This document shows, piece after piece, positions 7,378 to 19,009 of a DNA stretch of 64,000 bases. This DNA is from Blastomonas sp. AAP53 (GTDB lineage: Bacteria > Pseudomonadota > Alphaproteobacteria > Sphingomonadales > Sphingomonadaceae): the NCBI RefSeq assembly GCF_000331245.1, contig NZ_ANFZ01000002.1:258001-322000 (forward strand), given 5' to 3'. Every line of letters starts with the position of its first letter. Within the stretch, counting starts at the first letter, position 1. A model generated the notes under the pieces. That model did no database searches, had not been told where the DNA came from, and saw nothing but the letters and a program-made list of their open reading frames with translations. The translations under genes were made by a program, and so were the position numbers.

Positions 7378-8895
7378 CTATTTGCGGATCAGCTTCAGAG
7401 GCACTGTTTCTGCCTGCCCGGGGAGGACAAGGTCGCTCCTGCCCGCAATTATCGCGGACCCACGCTGCCTGCGCTTGGCCTCGTAGAGCGCTGCATCGGC
7501 ATTGCGCAGCAACTGACCGCGATTGTTGACTTGGCCACCCAGCCAGCAGGCGCCGATCGTTGCGGAGACGTTCAGCGTCACGCCGTTGGTGCTGACCGTG
7601 TATTGCAGATCGTACAGCAAGCGGCGCAGCAATCCGGTGAGATCCTTTAGGATCGCCTGATCCGAAATCAGCAGGACAAACTCGTCCCCGCCCAGCCGGG
7701 CGGCAAAGCAGTTGGAGAGATAGTCGGCATTGAGCCGTGCTGCCATGACCCGAAGCACCTCGTCACCGGCTTGATGCCCAAACCGGTCATTCACCGCCTT
7801 GAAGTGATCCAGATCGATCAGCAGCACAGCGCAGCGCTCTGCATTGGCGACCGTCGCCTTGATCCGTTCGTCCACCACTTCATTGAAACGCCCGCGGCTG
7901 GCGATGCGGGTCAACTCGTCGGTGTGCGCGGCATGACGCAACGCCTCTTCCATTTGGAAGCGCGCGGTGACGTCCTGAAACACGCCAATCAGCGCTACCG
8001 GCTGGCCCTTGTCCATTTCGATCTCGCCCATGCTGCGGACGCGGCGATACTCTCCCTGCGCGGTGTTGAAATCGGTTTCGATGTCGAACGGCTCGCCGGT
8101 TGCCATGGTGCGCTCGAGCGCCTCGGTAAGGGTGGCGCGCGCCTTGGGAGGGTAGAAGTCCAGCGCCGAATCCAGCGGCTTGCCATCGCCGGGCGGAACG
8201 CCGTGGATCGCATAGGTCTGTTCGGACCATTCGGTCTTGTTGTCGGCCAGCGTCAGGCGCCACGATCCGATCTTGGCCATGCGCTCGGCCTGACGAAGCT
8301 GGCGGTGCTTGCGATCGAGCGCCTGAAGGTTTCGCTCGCGCTCCTCGGCGAACCGGACCGCCTCGGCGGTCGATGTCCTTGCAGCAATCAGGGTTTCGAC
8401 CACCTGGGCCAGTTCGGCCAGCAGCTTCATGTCGCCGGGATCGAAGTCGCGCGGCGTGTCATCGATCACGCACAGAGTGCCCAGCGGGACCCGCCTAGAT
8501 GGCGTCTGCTGCGTCTCGGCATGGATGGGAACTCCGGCGTAAAACCGGATGTTGGGCGCGCCGGTGACGAGAGGATTGCTGGAAAATCGATCGTCTTGGG
8601 TCGCATCCGGAACGACCAGGACGTCATCTGCAGCCACAGCATGCGCGCAAAATGCAAACTCGCGCGGCGTTTCGTCCACATCCAGGCCAATCTTGGACTT
8701 GAACCACTGGCGATCCTTGTCGACCAGCGAGACAAGCGCAATCTTGCAGCCTGTCAGGCGCTGCGCCAACTGCACGATGGTATCGAACTCGCGCTCATGG
8801 GGCGTGTCGAGAAGGTTCAGGCTGTTCAATACGCCAAGGCGCGCCTGTTCGAAATCCGTGGACACGTCATCTTCTCCGGAGCCAATCCTGACCAT
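7378..8895 (-). CDS. Diguanylate cyclase with GAF and PAS sensor domains
   Basis: 505 residues: an N-terminal GAF domain (about 20-165) of the type common in soluble sensor kinases, a short coiled linker rich in Arg/Glu/Gln, a PAS domain with a PAC segment (about 200-320), and a C-terminal GGDEF domain (about 335-490). The intact GGDEF motif (RLGGDEFVLL) and the DLDHFKAVND metal-binding segment suggest active synthesis of cyclic di-GMP from GTP. The inhibitory I-site RxxD, five residues before GGDEF, is absent (Leu and Cys occupy the positions). No transmembrane segment, so cytosolic. Monocistronic. Confidence 0.92.
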   Translation of the reverse strand: MVRIGSGEDDVSTDFEQARLGVLNSLNLLDTPHEREFDTIVQLAQRLTGCKIALVSLVDKDRQWFKSKIGLDVDETPREFAFCAHAVAADDVLVVPDATQDDRFSSNPLVTGAPNIRFYAGVPIHAETQQTPSRRVPLGTLCVIDDTPRDFDPGDMKLLAELAQVVETLIAARTSTAEAVRFAEERERNLQALDRKHRQLRQAERMAKIGSWRLTLADNKTEWSEQTYAIHGVPPGDGKPLDSALDFYPPKARATLTEALERTMATGEPFDIETDFNTAQGEYRRVRSMGEIEMDKGQPVALIGVFQDVTARFQMEEALRHAAHTDELTRIASRGRFNEVVDERIKATVANAERCAVLLIDLDHFKAVNDRFGHQAGDEVLRVMAARLNADYLSNCFAARLGGDEFVLLISDQAILKDLTGLLRRLLYDLQYTVSTNGVTLNVSATIGACWLGGQVNNRGQLLRNADAALYEAKRRQRGSAIIAGRSDLVLPGQAETVPLKLIRK

Positions 8896-9036
8896 AACCC
8901 CCTGCTAGCCAGCATTGATTAACGGTTAATTGCTGCTGAATCGCCGAATGGAACGGCTGTCGCGAAACGCACAGGCTTGCCGGTTGAGGGGATGGGCGGA
9001 CTGGCTGTCCGGCCTGGCTGTTCTGCCGTTGCGAGC

Positions 9037-10212
9037 CTAGCTGAACAATCCCCGGATCGCGCGCCAGATCGGCATTGGCGGGCGGCCGGCGAGCACGCGA
9101 GCCTTGTCCATCAGTGTCGATTTGCCCGCATAGAAGCGTGCGATCAACGCGTCGGGCAGCGTGTAGAAGCGTTCGAGCACGCGGTAGCGTTCATCCGGCC
9201 CTGCGGCCTTGAACAGCATCTTGGTGAGCATCCGGTAGAAGCCGTCCGCCTGCCAGTGGTCGAGACTGGTCTTGCGGCTCATCTCGGCAAGCGCCGCGCC
9301 CGACAGGTCGGGCATCTCGGCGATGTGGGCGGCCAGTCGCACCGCATCGGGCAAAGAATAGCCGGTAAGGCCGTGGAACAGCGCTGCGCGCGTTCCCGCC
9401 TTGGCGACGTCGCCGCCGGTCGATTGCCAGTATCCGCCGAAATCGCCGCCATAGACCACCGGCAGCGCGCCGGTTTCGGTGCGGCTGACGCGTTCGACCT
9501 GCCAGCCCTTGGCATCGGCATAGGCGCTGATCCGGCCCGCCAGCGCCTGCGTATCGAGGTCTGACGTGTCGCTGTAATAGGTGTCCTCGACGAAGATTTC
9601 CATCGGGCTGATCGGCAGGCAGTAGACGAAGCGATAGCCGTCCATCTGCTCGACCGTCGCGTCCATCACGATGGGCCGAGTCAGGCCGTGCGGTTCGGTG
9701 AGGTGGAGCATCTGCCCCATGAACTTCTGCCAACCGCAGCGCAGATGGCGGACATTGCCGCCGCCGCGCGCATCGATGACGCCGCCTGCCTCGATCCGCG
9801 CGCCGTTTTCCAGCACGACATTGGTCTGGCTCGCCGCGAGCGCACGCACTCCGGTGACAATATGGTGCGCGGGCAGCTCCTCGCGCAGATAGGCATCGAA
9901 CCGGTCGGACAGGATCGAGTAATAGCTCTCTTCCAGCGCGCGTTCGTGCCCCGGAAACTTCACGTCATAGCCGCGCCAGCCGTGGCAGACGAGCGGGGCG
10001 ACCAGCCAACGGTGCTCGCCTGCGACATCGGGACCGAAGAACGACCAGATATGGTTGCCGCCCAGCGTCGCGCTTTCCTCGATCAGCAGCACGTCGAGCT
10101 CGGGTCGCTTGCGGCGCAGCGCGAGCGCGATCAGGCCGCCGGCGAGGCCACCGCCGAGAATCGCGACATCGCATTTGAGCGTCTTGCTGGAGATATTGCG
10201 CGGGGATTTCAT
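9037..10212 (-). CDS. crtY: Lycopene beta-cyclase
   Basis: A 391-residue flavoprotein that cyclises the ends of lycopene to give beta-carotene. It has the N-terminal dinucleotide-binding motif (LGGGLAGGL, about residues 19-27), the cyclase signature around GGNHIWSFF, and the FVEDTYYSD segment with acidic residues typical of CrtY. Length matches the bacterial CrtY family. It sits alone rather than in a crtE/crtI/crtB cluster. A divergent membrane hydroxylase starts 207 bp away. Confidence 0.93.
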   Translation of the reverse strand: MKSPRNISSKTLKCDVAILGGGLAGGLIALALRRKRPELDVLLIEESATLGGNHIWSFFGPDVAGEHRWLVAPLVCHGWRGYDVKFPGHERALEESYYSILSDRFDAYLREELPAHHIVTGVRALAASQTNVVLENGARIEAGGVIDARGGGNVRHLRCGWQKFMGQMLHLTEPHGLTRPIVMDATVEQMDGYRFVYCLPISPMEIFVEDTYYSDTSDLDTQALAGRISAYADAKGWQVERVSRTETGALPVVYGGDFGGYWQSTGGDVAKAGTRAALFHGLTGYSLPDAVRLAAHIAEMPDLSGAALAEMSRKTSLDHWQADGFYRMLTKMLFKAAGPDERYRVLERFYTLPDALIARFYAGKSTLMDKARVLAGRPPMPIWRAIRGLFS

Positions 10213-10418
10213 GTTCCCTCCGCCCTAGCGCAGCAGGCCGTGCGAGGGAAGGGCGGAAGGGGCGCTTTACCGCTGCAAGCCAGGCGGATCGGATGCGATG
10301 TTACAATTGCACGGCAGTTTCCGCCGCTGGGGTCAGCGGATGGCCGTTATGCGGGCAATTCATGGCCCAGACGCCTGCCGCTTTGCAGTGCACCCGTTTT
10401 AGCGCTAAGGCGTCAAAC

Positions 10419-11210
10419 ATGCTGGGTTCCTCGCATATCGTGCTGTCCGCAATCGCCATGACGTTGATCGTCGGGCTGCGCTATCTGCTGACCAGCGGGT
10501 TGTTCGCCTGGCTGACGCGCAAGGTGCGGCCGGGCCTGTATGCCGGGCTCAACCCGCAGATCGGGCGCGAGATTCGCTGGTCGCTGTACAGCGCGGCGAT
10601 CTATGGCATCCCCACCGGTATCGTCGCCTGGGGCTGGCAGAACCGGGGCTGGACGCAGGTCTACACTGACTGGGACCAATGGCCGCTGTGGTATCTTCCG
10701 GTGTCGGTGCTTGCGTTCCTGTTTGCCCACGACACCTGGTTCTACTGGACGCACCGCTGGATGCATCAGCCCAAATGGTTTCGCATCGCGCACGCCGTGC
10801 ACCATGACAGCCGCCCGCCGACGGCCTGGGCGGCGATGAGCTTTCACCCCATCGAGGCGCTGACCGGCGCCATCGTGATCCCCGTCCTGGTGTTCGTCAT
10901 CCCCATTCATGCCGCGATGCTGGGGCTGGTGCTGGCGACGATGACGCTGATGGGAGTGACCAACCATATGGGCTGGGAGCTGTTTCCGCGCTGGCTGGTG
11001 CAGGGGCGGCTGGGCAAGGGGCTCATCACCGCAAGCCACCATCAGTTGCATCATGCGCGCTATACCTGCAATTACGGGCTTTATTTCCGCTTGTGGGACA
11101 GGCTATGCGGTACGGACAAGGGGCTGGGCACCTTTCAGGATACAAGGTCGCGACCGCGCGAAGTGTCGCCGCTGGGCGATGCGACCCGCTCGGCGCCATC
11201 CGGGAGTTGA
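10419..11210 (+). CDS. Membrane hydroxylase of the sterol desaturase / fatty-acid hydroxylase superfamily
   Basis: A 263-residue integral membrane di-iron enzyme. The three histidine boxes are clear: HDTWFYWTH (residues 104-112), HAVHH (125-129) and HHQLHH (207-212). At least four hydrophobic helices surround them. The superfamily hydroxylates lipids, sterols or carotenoid rings; the gene is too long and too different in layout to be the roughly 165-residue CrtZ. Divergent crtY suggests a carotenoid substrate (CrtG-type 2-hydroxylases are in this superfamily), but that is inference. A perfect 10-bp palindrome lies just before the start. It is followed at once by the DUF2141 gene. Confidence 0.8.
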   Translation: MLGSSHIVLSAIAMTLIVGLRYLLTSGLFAWLTRKVRPGLYAGLNPQIGREIRWSLYSAAIYGIPTGIVAWGWQNRGWTQVYTDWDQWPLWYLPVSVLAFLFAHDTWFYWTHRWMHQPKWFRIAHAVHHDSRPPTAWAAMSFHPIEALTGAIVIPVLVFVIPIHAAMLGLVLATMTLMGVTNHMGWELFPRWLVQGRLGKGLITASHHQLHHARYTCNYGLYFRLWDRLCGTDKGLGTFQDTRSRPREVSPLGDATRSAPSGS

Positions 11211-11214
11211 TGTG

Positions 11215-11649
11215 GTGAAGCTGCGCACGACGATGGCCATGGGTTTCATGGCGCTGCTAACCCTGCCTGGGGCGGCACCTTTGAGCACCGTTGAAATCAC
11301 GGTCGATCATCTGCGCTCGTCCAAGGGGCTGTTGCAGCTGTGCCTGACCGCCAATGAACGCAGCTTCCCCGATTGCGACAAGGACAAGAGCGCCTATCGC
11401 CTGACCGCGCGGGCCAGGGATGGCGTTGCCCGTTTCGAGAACCTGCCCGCAGGCGAATATGCGCTGGCGATCGTCCATGACGAGAACGGCAACAACAAGC
11501 TCGATACCTTTGCCGGCATCCCCAAGGAGGGCATCGGCTTTTCGCGCAATCCCAGCTTCAGCTTCGGCCCGCCGCGCTTTTCGCAGGTGGTCTTCGTGGC
11601 GCAGGGGGCGGGTGCCAGCCAGCGGGTGAAGATCAAATACTATCTGTGA
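11215..11649 (+). CDS. Exported DUF2141 protein
   Basis: A 144-residue protein with an N-terminal signal peptide (basic start, hydrophobic core ending near Leu-Pro-Gly-Ala-Ala) and a beta-rich DUF2141 domain containing the typical HDENGNNKLDTFAGIPKEG segment. GTG 4 bases after the upstream stop is chosen as start because it supplies the basic n-region; ATG 11233 is the alternative. It is coupled to the membrane hydroxylase gene. Function unknown. Confidence 0.85.
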   Translation: MKLRTTMAMGFMALLTLPGAAPLSTVEITVDHLRSSKGLLQLCLTANERSFPDCDKDKSAYRLTARARDGVARFENLPAGEYALAIVHDENGNNKLDTFAGIPKEGIGFSRNPSFSFGPPRFSQVVFVAQGAGASQRVKIKYYL

Positions 11650-11778
11650 GCGCAGGGGTTTTCAGGGGCGTCGCGCGTCGCAAGACGGATGTTAACGAAA
11701 TCTAAGCCCTGATGTTGCAGTTTCTGCGCGTCTTTCCCGGTCCTGCTGTGACGGCCTGGAAGACGCCGGGGACATGTG

Positions 11779-12294
11779 ATGCGCAAGACCGAACCAGGCG
11801 GCGGGCCAACGGCCATGCCGCCGTTTGTGGCCAGTGATCGGCCGAAACACGGCCTTCGGCTGGTGCTGCATTACGCCGCTTTTGCAATCCTGGCGACCAT
11901 TGCCAACCTGGGCACCCAATCCTTGCTGCTGAGCGTCAACGACGGCGCAATCTTCTATTATGCGGCGCTGGTCTGCGGCACCGGCGCGGGCCTCGTGCTC
12001 AAATACGCGCTCGACAAATACTGGATCTTTGCCGATCCGGGCCGCGACATCGTCACCAACGCGCAGCAATTTTCGCTCTATTCGCTGATGGGTGTGGCCA
12101 CCACGCTGATCTTCTGGACGGTCGAAACGACATTCTGGATCGTCTGGGACACGCATCAAGCGCGCGTCGCCGGCGCGCTGCTGGGGCTCGGCATCGGCTA
12201 TTGCGTCAAATACCATCTGGATCGCCGCTTCGTCTTTGCGGGGCGTTCGGGGCTCGCGGTGCGCTATGCCGCCCCGGCAGCGCCGCCTGCCTGA
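11779..12294 (+). CDS. GtrA-family membrane protein
   Basis: 171 residues with four transmembrane helices and the GtrA hallmark segments: a helix ending VLKYALDKYWIF and a final KYHLDRRFVF. GtrA proteins take part in moving undecaprenyl-phosphate-linked sugars or in cell-surface polysaccharide modification. The gene is followed after 16 bp by a GT87-type glycosyltransferase, which supports a shared role in lipid-linked sugar transfer. Confidence 0.88.
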   Translation: MRKTEPGGGPTAMPPFVASDRPKHGLRLVLHYAAFAILATIANLGTQSLLLSVNDGAIFYYAALVCGTGAGLVLKYALDKYWIFADPGRDIVTNAQQFSLYSLMGVATTLIFWTVETTFWIVWDTHQARVAGALLGLGIGYCVKYHLDRRFVFAGRSGLAVRYAAPAAPPA

Positions 12295-12310
12295 TCGCGG
12301 ACGCCTGTCC

Positions 12311-13549
12311 ATGCCGCCCCGGATCGCCACCAGCCCGTTTGCCACCAAGGCAGTGTTGACGGCGCTTGCCATGCTGCTGACCATGGCGGCGATCTCGTTC
12401 CACCTTGCATTGCAGACCGAGCGCGATGGTATCTTCGCCGACTTCCACGCGTTCTATGTCGCGGGCAGCCTGGCGCTGGAGGGCAGGGCGGGGGATGCCT
12501 ATCACATGGCCACGATGGAACAGGCGCAGCACCTGTTCACCGGCGTGGATGATTTCATGCCCTGGACCTATCCGCCCCCCTATACGCTGCTGGTCACCGC
12601 GCTGGCCGCTTTGCCCCTGGGGCTGGCCTATGCGCTGTTCATGGCGCTGACGCTGACTGCCTATGTGCTGGTGCTGCGGCGCATCGCGGGCGATCATCTG
12701 CCCGGGGTGCTGATCGCGATGCTGCCGGTGATGACGCTGACGGTGATGACCGGGCAGAACGGCTTCCTGACCGGCGCGCTGACCGGCTGGTTCCTGCTGT
12801 CCTTCATGGCGCGCCGTCCGCAGGCGGGCTGGCCGCTGGGGCTGATGATCCTGAAACCGCATCTGGCCGCAGGCATTGCCCTGCTGGCGCTGATCGAACG
12901 GCGCTGGCAGGCGATGGCCATCGCCGCCGCCGTGGTGGTGACAGCCTTGCTCGTCCCGACATGGGTGTTCGGCGCGGGCATCTGGAGTGCGTTCCTGGAT
13001 GGCGTTGCCGAATCCGGCGAATTCCTGACCCAGGGGCATTATCCGCTGTTCCGCATGACATCGCTCTACGCCATGACGCTGAGCACCGGGCTTCCATCGG
13101 GCGCTGCCTTTGCCGTGCAGGCGGCAGGGGCGCTGCTGGCGCTGGGGCTGCTGCTGCTTGGCTGGCGTCGCGGGCTGCCGCCGCGCTGGCTGGCAGCCAG
13201 TGCCTGCGCCGCATCGGTCTTCGTCAGCCCGTACAATTATGATTATGACCTCGGCATCCTGGGCGTGGGGCTGGCCTTCGTGCTGCCCGACCTGCTGCAA
13301 CGCACCCGCACCGCCGAACAGATCGGCCTGCTGGCCGTGGGCTGGACGGCGATCGGCTATGGGCTGATCACCGCGTTCCTCGCCGATCCCGACATGGCTG
13401 GCGCAGGCGACACGCCGCCTTCGCTGATGGCTGCGCCGCTGATGCTGCTGATTGCGCTGGTGGCGATGACGCTGCGGCGGGCACCTCTGGCGGAGCCAGC
13501 GGGCGCGGTCTCGGTCCAGCGTCACGAATGGTCCGTCACCAGATATTGA
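12311..13549 (+). CDS. Polytopic glycosyltransferase of the GT87 / DUF2029 type
   Basis: 412 residues with about ten transmembrane helices. An Asp-Phe-His motif in the first periplasmic loop (DFHAFYVAG) and a WTYPPPYTLL segment are characteristic of GT87 mannosyltransferase-like proteins that use polyprenyl-phosphate sugars outside the membrane. The start at 12311 follows the GtrA gene closely. The acceptor is unknown. The last 14 bases overlap the convergent gene on the other strand. Confidence 0.82.
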   Translation: MPPRIATSPFATKAVLTALAMLLTMAAISFHLALQTERDGIFADFHAFYVAGSLALEGRAGDAYHMATMEQAQHLFTGVDDFMPWTYPPPYTLLVTALAALPLGLAYALFMALTLTAYVLVLRRIAGDHLPGVLIAMLPVMTLTVMTGQNGFLTGALTGWFLLSFMARRPQAGWPLGLMILKPHLAAGIALLALIERRWQAMAIAAAVVVTALLVPTWVFGAGIWSAFLDGVAESGEFLTQGHYPLFRMTSLYAMTLSTGLPSGAAFAVQAAGALLALGLLLLGWRRGLPPRWLAASACAASVFVSPYNYDYDLGILGVGLAFVLPDLLQRTRTAEQIGLLAVGWTAIGYGLITAFLADPDMAGAGDTPPSLMAAPLMLLIALVAMTLRRAPLAEPAGAVSVQRHEWSVTRY

Positions 13550-13955
13550 TGGTCATCGTGATCGTCCCTTCGCCCTCGCCCGAGCAGATATAGACGATCG
13601 CCGACGGCACGACGCTCTTACCGCGATATTTCGGCTCGACGATCATGCGGTTGATGCTCTTGAGGTCGATCAGCCCGCTGATCCGGTCATGCGCGAAGTC
13701 GAGCGCCACCTGCGTGCCCGGCGGGACATAGCCGGTGTTCTCTTTCACGTTCTCCCCACCGAACCGTTTGGGGAAATAGAGGATCTTCGTCAGCTCCCCG
13801 CGCCTTGCCAGAGCCTGAGCCTGCGCGCGGCTGGTGACATGCGAAAAGTCCATCTCCATCGCCTGTGCCTCCTTGGGCGCCATCGTCCAGGCGGGCAAGG
13901 CGAACGCCAGCGCGGCCAGCATCGCCAATGCCAGAGCTGCGTACAAGATCCTCAT
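13536..13955 (-). CDS. Exported protein of unknown function
   Basis: 139 residues. A signal peptide (basic start, Ala/Leu-rich core, cleavage near residue 20-25) is followed by a small domain that includes PKRFGGENVKENTGYVPPGTQ and ends in alternating hydrophobic strands. No known family is recognised. The start at 13955 gives the signal peptide; the frame runs on upstream but that part has no coding character. Tail-to-tail overlap with the GT87 gene. Confidence 0.6.
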   Translation of the reverse strand: MRILYAALALAMLAALAFALPAWTMAPKEAQAMEMDFSHVTSRAQAQALARRGELTKILYFPKRFGGENVKENTGYVPPGTQVALDFAHDRISGLIDLKSINRMIVEPKYRGKSVVPSAIVYICSGEGEGTITMTINIW

Positions 13956-14243
13956 CGCATCGCCCCCACGCCATGCCGCAGCCCCACGCTGCAGGGGCGA
14001 GCATAAGGCGGTCACGGCAAGAGGTGGAGCCTTTGGCGAGGAAGTAGGTCCGAAATGGAGCAGATCATTAGCCCCAGTGGTCACACACAATCGATAGACA
14101 AATCTTCGTAAGGTTTGAGCAAAGCAAAAGGATTTGTTCGCCCAGATTTGTTTTCGTGCGGTAGAGGCTTATTTCGTCCTGATTGACTTGTTGGAAAATG
14201 TTGTTGATATGTTCTTGCCGGTTTTCCTTGATGGAGCGGCACT

Positions 14244-15137
14244 ATGCAGGGTTCGCCCGATGACAAACGCAATGGTTTTGCAACTTGGTTGCGAACCGGG
14301 CGCTGGCCGGATCGAACGGCAACGCCCGCGATCGAACGCAAGTTTAACCCGTGGCACGATCCTGAGGACGGTCGCTTCACTTTTAGGGGGACAGGGCGAC
14401 ATTATGGATCGGGCGGGCAGGAGCCGGAATCGCGACCGACGAGTCGGTCACGCGCCCGGCCACACCTCCGCGTTGACGTCCCGGCCGTGCCCCTGCGCCG
14501 AACAACCGGTGGGGGTGGCTCATTTGGCGGTGCAGGCGCTGGGGGGGCATATGGCGGTCAGGTACGGGCCAAGCCAGAGCCCACACCTCGCGCGAGACCT
14601 GCTCAACTTATTGTCGCTCCAAGTCCAGTCAATCCCCGCCCATCCGCCAAGCCTGTACCATCAAGGCCCATGCGGACGCCGCGCTGGCGGAAGGTGGAAC
14701 GCAACGAATACCATTTTTTTCTTGATGAACAGAACGATCCACACAGGATTGAAGTCGCCTCCCTGTCAATCGAAGCCAAAACGCCGCGGTCACGATCAGC
14801 GCAGCGCAATGCGGGCAAGCCTGACCGGCTGCCAACCGATGACGGCGGCCATTACATTGCGCACCGCTTCAACGGCCCCAATGATTCATTTAACCATTTC
14901 CCGCAGGACGCAGGGGTCAACCGCGGCAAATATCGTGCCCTCGAACAGAAATGGTTCAATGCCAGGGCCAAGGGCACGCCCGTCAGCTTGGCAATGAATA
15001 TATCCTATCCCAAGGGATCGAGACGGCCCGATGTCATTCGCATCTGGTACAATATTGGCGGAGATACAAAGTATGCCAAAATCGATAACCGCCCCAGCGT
15101 CAAGGTAAAGCCGATAAAAGCGAGGAAACGCAAATGA
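14244..15137 (+). CDS. Candidate polymorphic toxin with C-terminal DNA/RNA non-specific endonuclease domain
   Basis: 297 residues. The C-terminal 100 residues match the beta-beta-alpha-metal endonuclease fold of secreted toxins: DDGGHYIAHRFNGP (His203 as general base) followed by an Asn/Gln/Glu-rich helix, FPQDAGVNRGKY...LEQKW, as in CdiA- and YeeF-type nucleases. The middle (about 60-145) is Pro/Arg/Gly-rich and disordered. The N-terminus has a short motif FNPWHDPEDGRFTF with no recognised secretion domain. The next gene overlaps by ATGA and looks like its immunity protein. The delivery route is not visible. Confidence 0.75.
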   Translation: MQGSPDDKRNGFATWLRTGRWPDRTATPAIERKFNPWHDPEDGRFTFRGTGRHYGSGGQEPESRPTSRSRARPHLRVDVPAVPLRRTTGGGGSFGGAGAGGAYGGQVRAKPEPTPRARPAQLIVAPSPVNPRPSAKPVPSRPMRTPRWRKVERNEYHFFLDEQNDPHRIEVASLSIEAKTPRSRSAQRNAGKPDRLPTDDGGHYIAHRFNGPNDSFNHFPQDAGVNRGKYRALEQKWFNARAKGTPVSLAMNISYPKGSRRPDVIRIWYNIGGDTKYAKIDNRPSVKVKPIKARKRK

Positions 15138-15562
15138 GCGATTGGCAGTTGGAAATGGCAGACATAATTTCTGATATTGCGCGCAATCTGGTCGCGAAGC
15201 ATGGTACAGAGAACAGGGGAATTCTTGCTTTGAGCGATTTTGAGCTCAATGCAGTTACCTATTGTGTATTTGTCGGAAAGAAGGATTGCATTGAATATTC
15301 CAATGTCCTTGATGAAGACATGGAGAATGTTGATCTTATGGAAGACCTGAAATACACACCTCCGTTGGAAAAACAGTGTGAAGGCGTCGAGATATTTATA
15401 AAGGATGGAAAGGTTTCGACAAGAATTCTCTACCCTGAAGATGTAGATCGAGAACGAGATGATTTAGAAGTGAGACGTGAAGTGGTTCATTCGTATTTCG
15501 GTGAAGGCGAGATTGTATTCCCTCCCATGCCCAAGGGCTTCTGGGGTGAACAAGCAGATTAG
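15134..15562 (+). CDS. Candidate immunity protein for the preceding nuclease toxin
   Basis: 142 residues, strongly acidic (many Glu and Asp, for instance the stretch around DEDMENVDLMEDL), with no signal peptide or membrane helix. An acidic cytosolic partner fits a basic nuclease toxin. The ATG overlaps the toxin stop (ATGA). The GC content falls sharply relative to surrounding genes, as is common for immunity genes. No family name is assigned; the role is inferred from position and charge. Confidence 0.65.
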   Translation: MSDWQLEMADIISDIARNLVAKHGTENRGILALSDFELNAVTYCVFVGKKDCIEYSNVLDEDMENVDLMEDLKYTPPLEKQCEGVEIFIKDGKVSTRILYPEDVDRERDDLEVRREVVHSYFGEGEIVFPPMPKGFWGEQAD

Positions 15563-15647
15563 AAAGAGCTTCCAATCGCTGTTGTGGCCGAGTTTTCTCC
15601 GGGATTCTAGCAATCCTCAAGAAACTCTGGCTAGAAGCTGCCCATCC

Positions 15648-18297
<2,650 letters not shown>

Positions 18298-18373
18298 GAG
18301 ATTAGGATGGTCGGCCCGCCAAGGCCAGCGAAATCCGCTTGCGCGATGTGTATTGTCACAATAACACAGCGTT

Positions 18374-19009
18374 ATGCTGACATTGAACAACATCACACGA
18401 TCCTATGGCCGCAAGCGGGTGCTGGATGGGGTTTCCGCCACCTTTCCCACAGGCCTTACGCTGCTCGTGGGGCCGAGCGGGGCGGGGAAGTCGACCTTGT
18501 TGCGGCTGCTGGCGACTGCGGAGAAACCCAATGCGGGCGACATGGCCTGGGACGGGGCGCCGCTGGCCGCTGCGCGCAAGGCGTTACGGACGAGCCTCGG
18601 CTATGCGCCGCAAGCGGTGGATCTGCCCGAGGACCTGACCGCGCGCGAATTCGCGCTGCACATGGCGGCGCTGAAGGGTCTTCGACAGGCCGAGGCAGAT
18701 GCGCAGTTCGCGGCGATCACCGATCGGATCGGGCTGCATGCCGATATCAACAACCGCATCGCCACCTTTTCCGGCGGCATGCGGCGGCGGCTGGTGTTTG
18801 CGCAGGCTATGCTCGGCACGCCCCGGCTGCTGGCGCTGGATGAACCCACGGCGGAGCTGGATGGCGAGACAGCGGCGCAAGTCAGCGCGCTGATCGTCGA
18901 GCGTGCGCGGGAGGCGGTGGTCGTGATGACCACGCATCTGGCCGATGCGCTCGCCCCCCATGCGGTGCATGTGCTGCGTGTCGATCAGGGTCAGGTGCGA
19001 CCCGCATGA
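18374..19009 (+). CDS. ABC transporter ATP-binding protein
   Basis: 211 residues with Walker A GPSGAGKST (about residues 33-41), signature FSGGMRRR (about 133-140), Walker B LLALDEP and a downstream switch His (TTHLAD). The single nucleotide-binding domain resembles CcmA/YadG-type exporters. It overlaps the following membrane-protein gene by ATGA, so the two form a transporter. The substrate is not visible. Only about 80 bp separate it from the TPP riboswitch on the other strand, so its promoter must lie there. Confidence 0.9.
   Translation: MLTLNNITRSYGRKRVLDGVSATFPTGLTLLVGPSGAGKSTLLRLLATAEKPNAGDMAWDGAPLAAARKALRTSLGYAPQAVDLPEDLTAREFALHMAALKGLRQAEADAQFAAITDRIGLHADINNRIATFSGGMRRRLVFAQAMLGTPRLLALDEPTAELDGETAAQVSALIVERAREAVVVMTTHLADALAPHAVHVLRVDQGQVRPA

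Noticed and set aside
10419-11210. Calling the membrane hydroxylase crtZ
   Set aside because: It is 263 residues with a fatty-acid-hydroxylase layout; CrtZ is about 165 residues. Only the superfamily can be supported.
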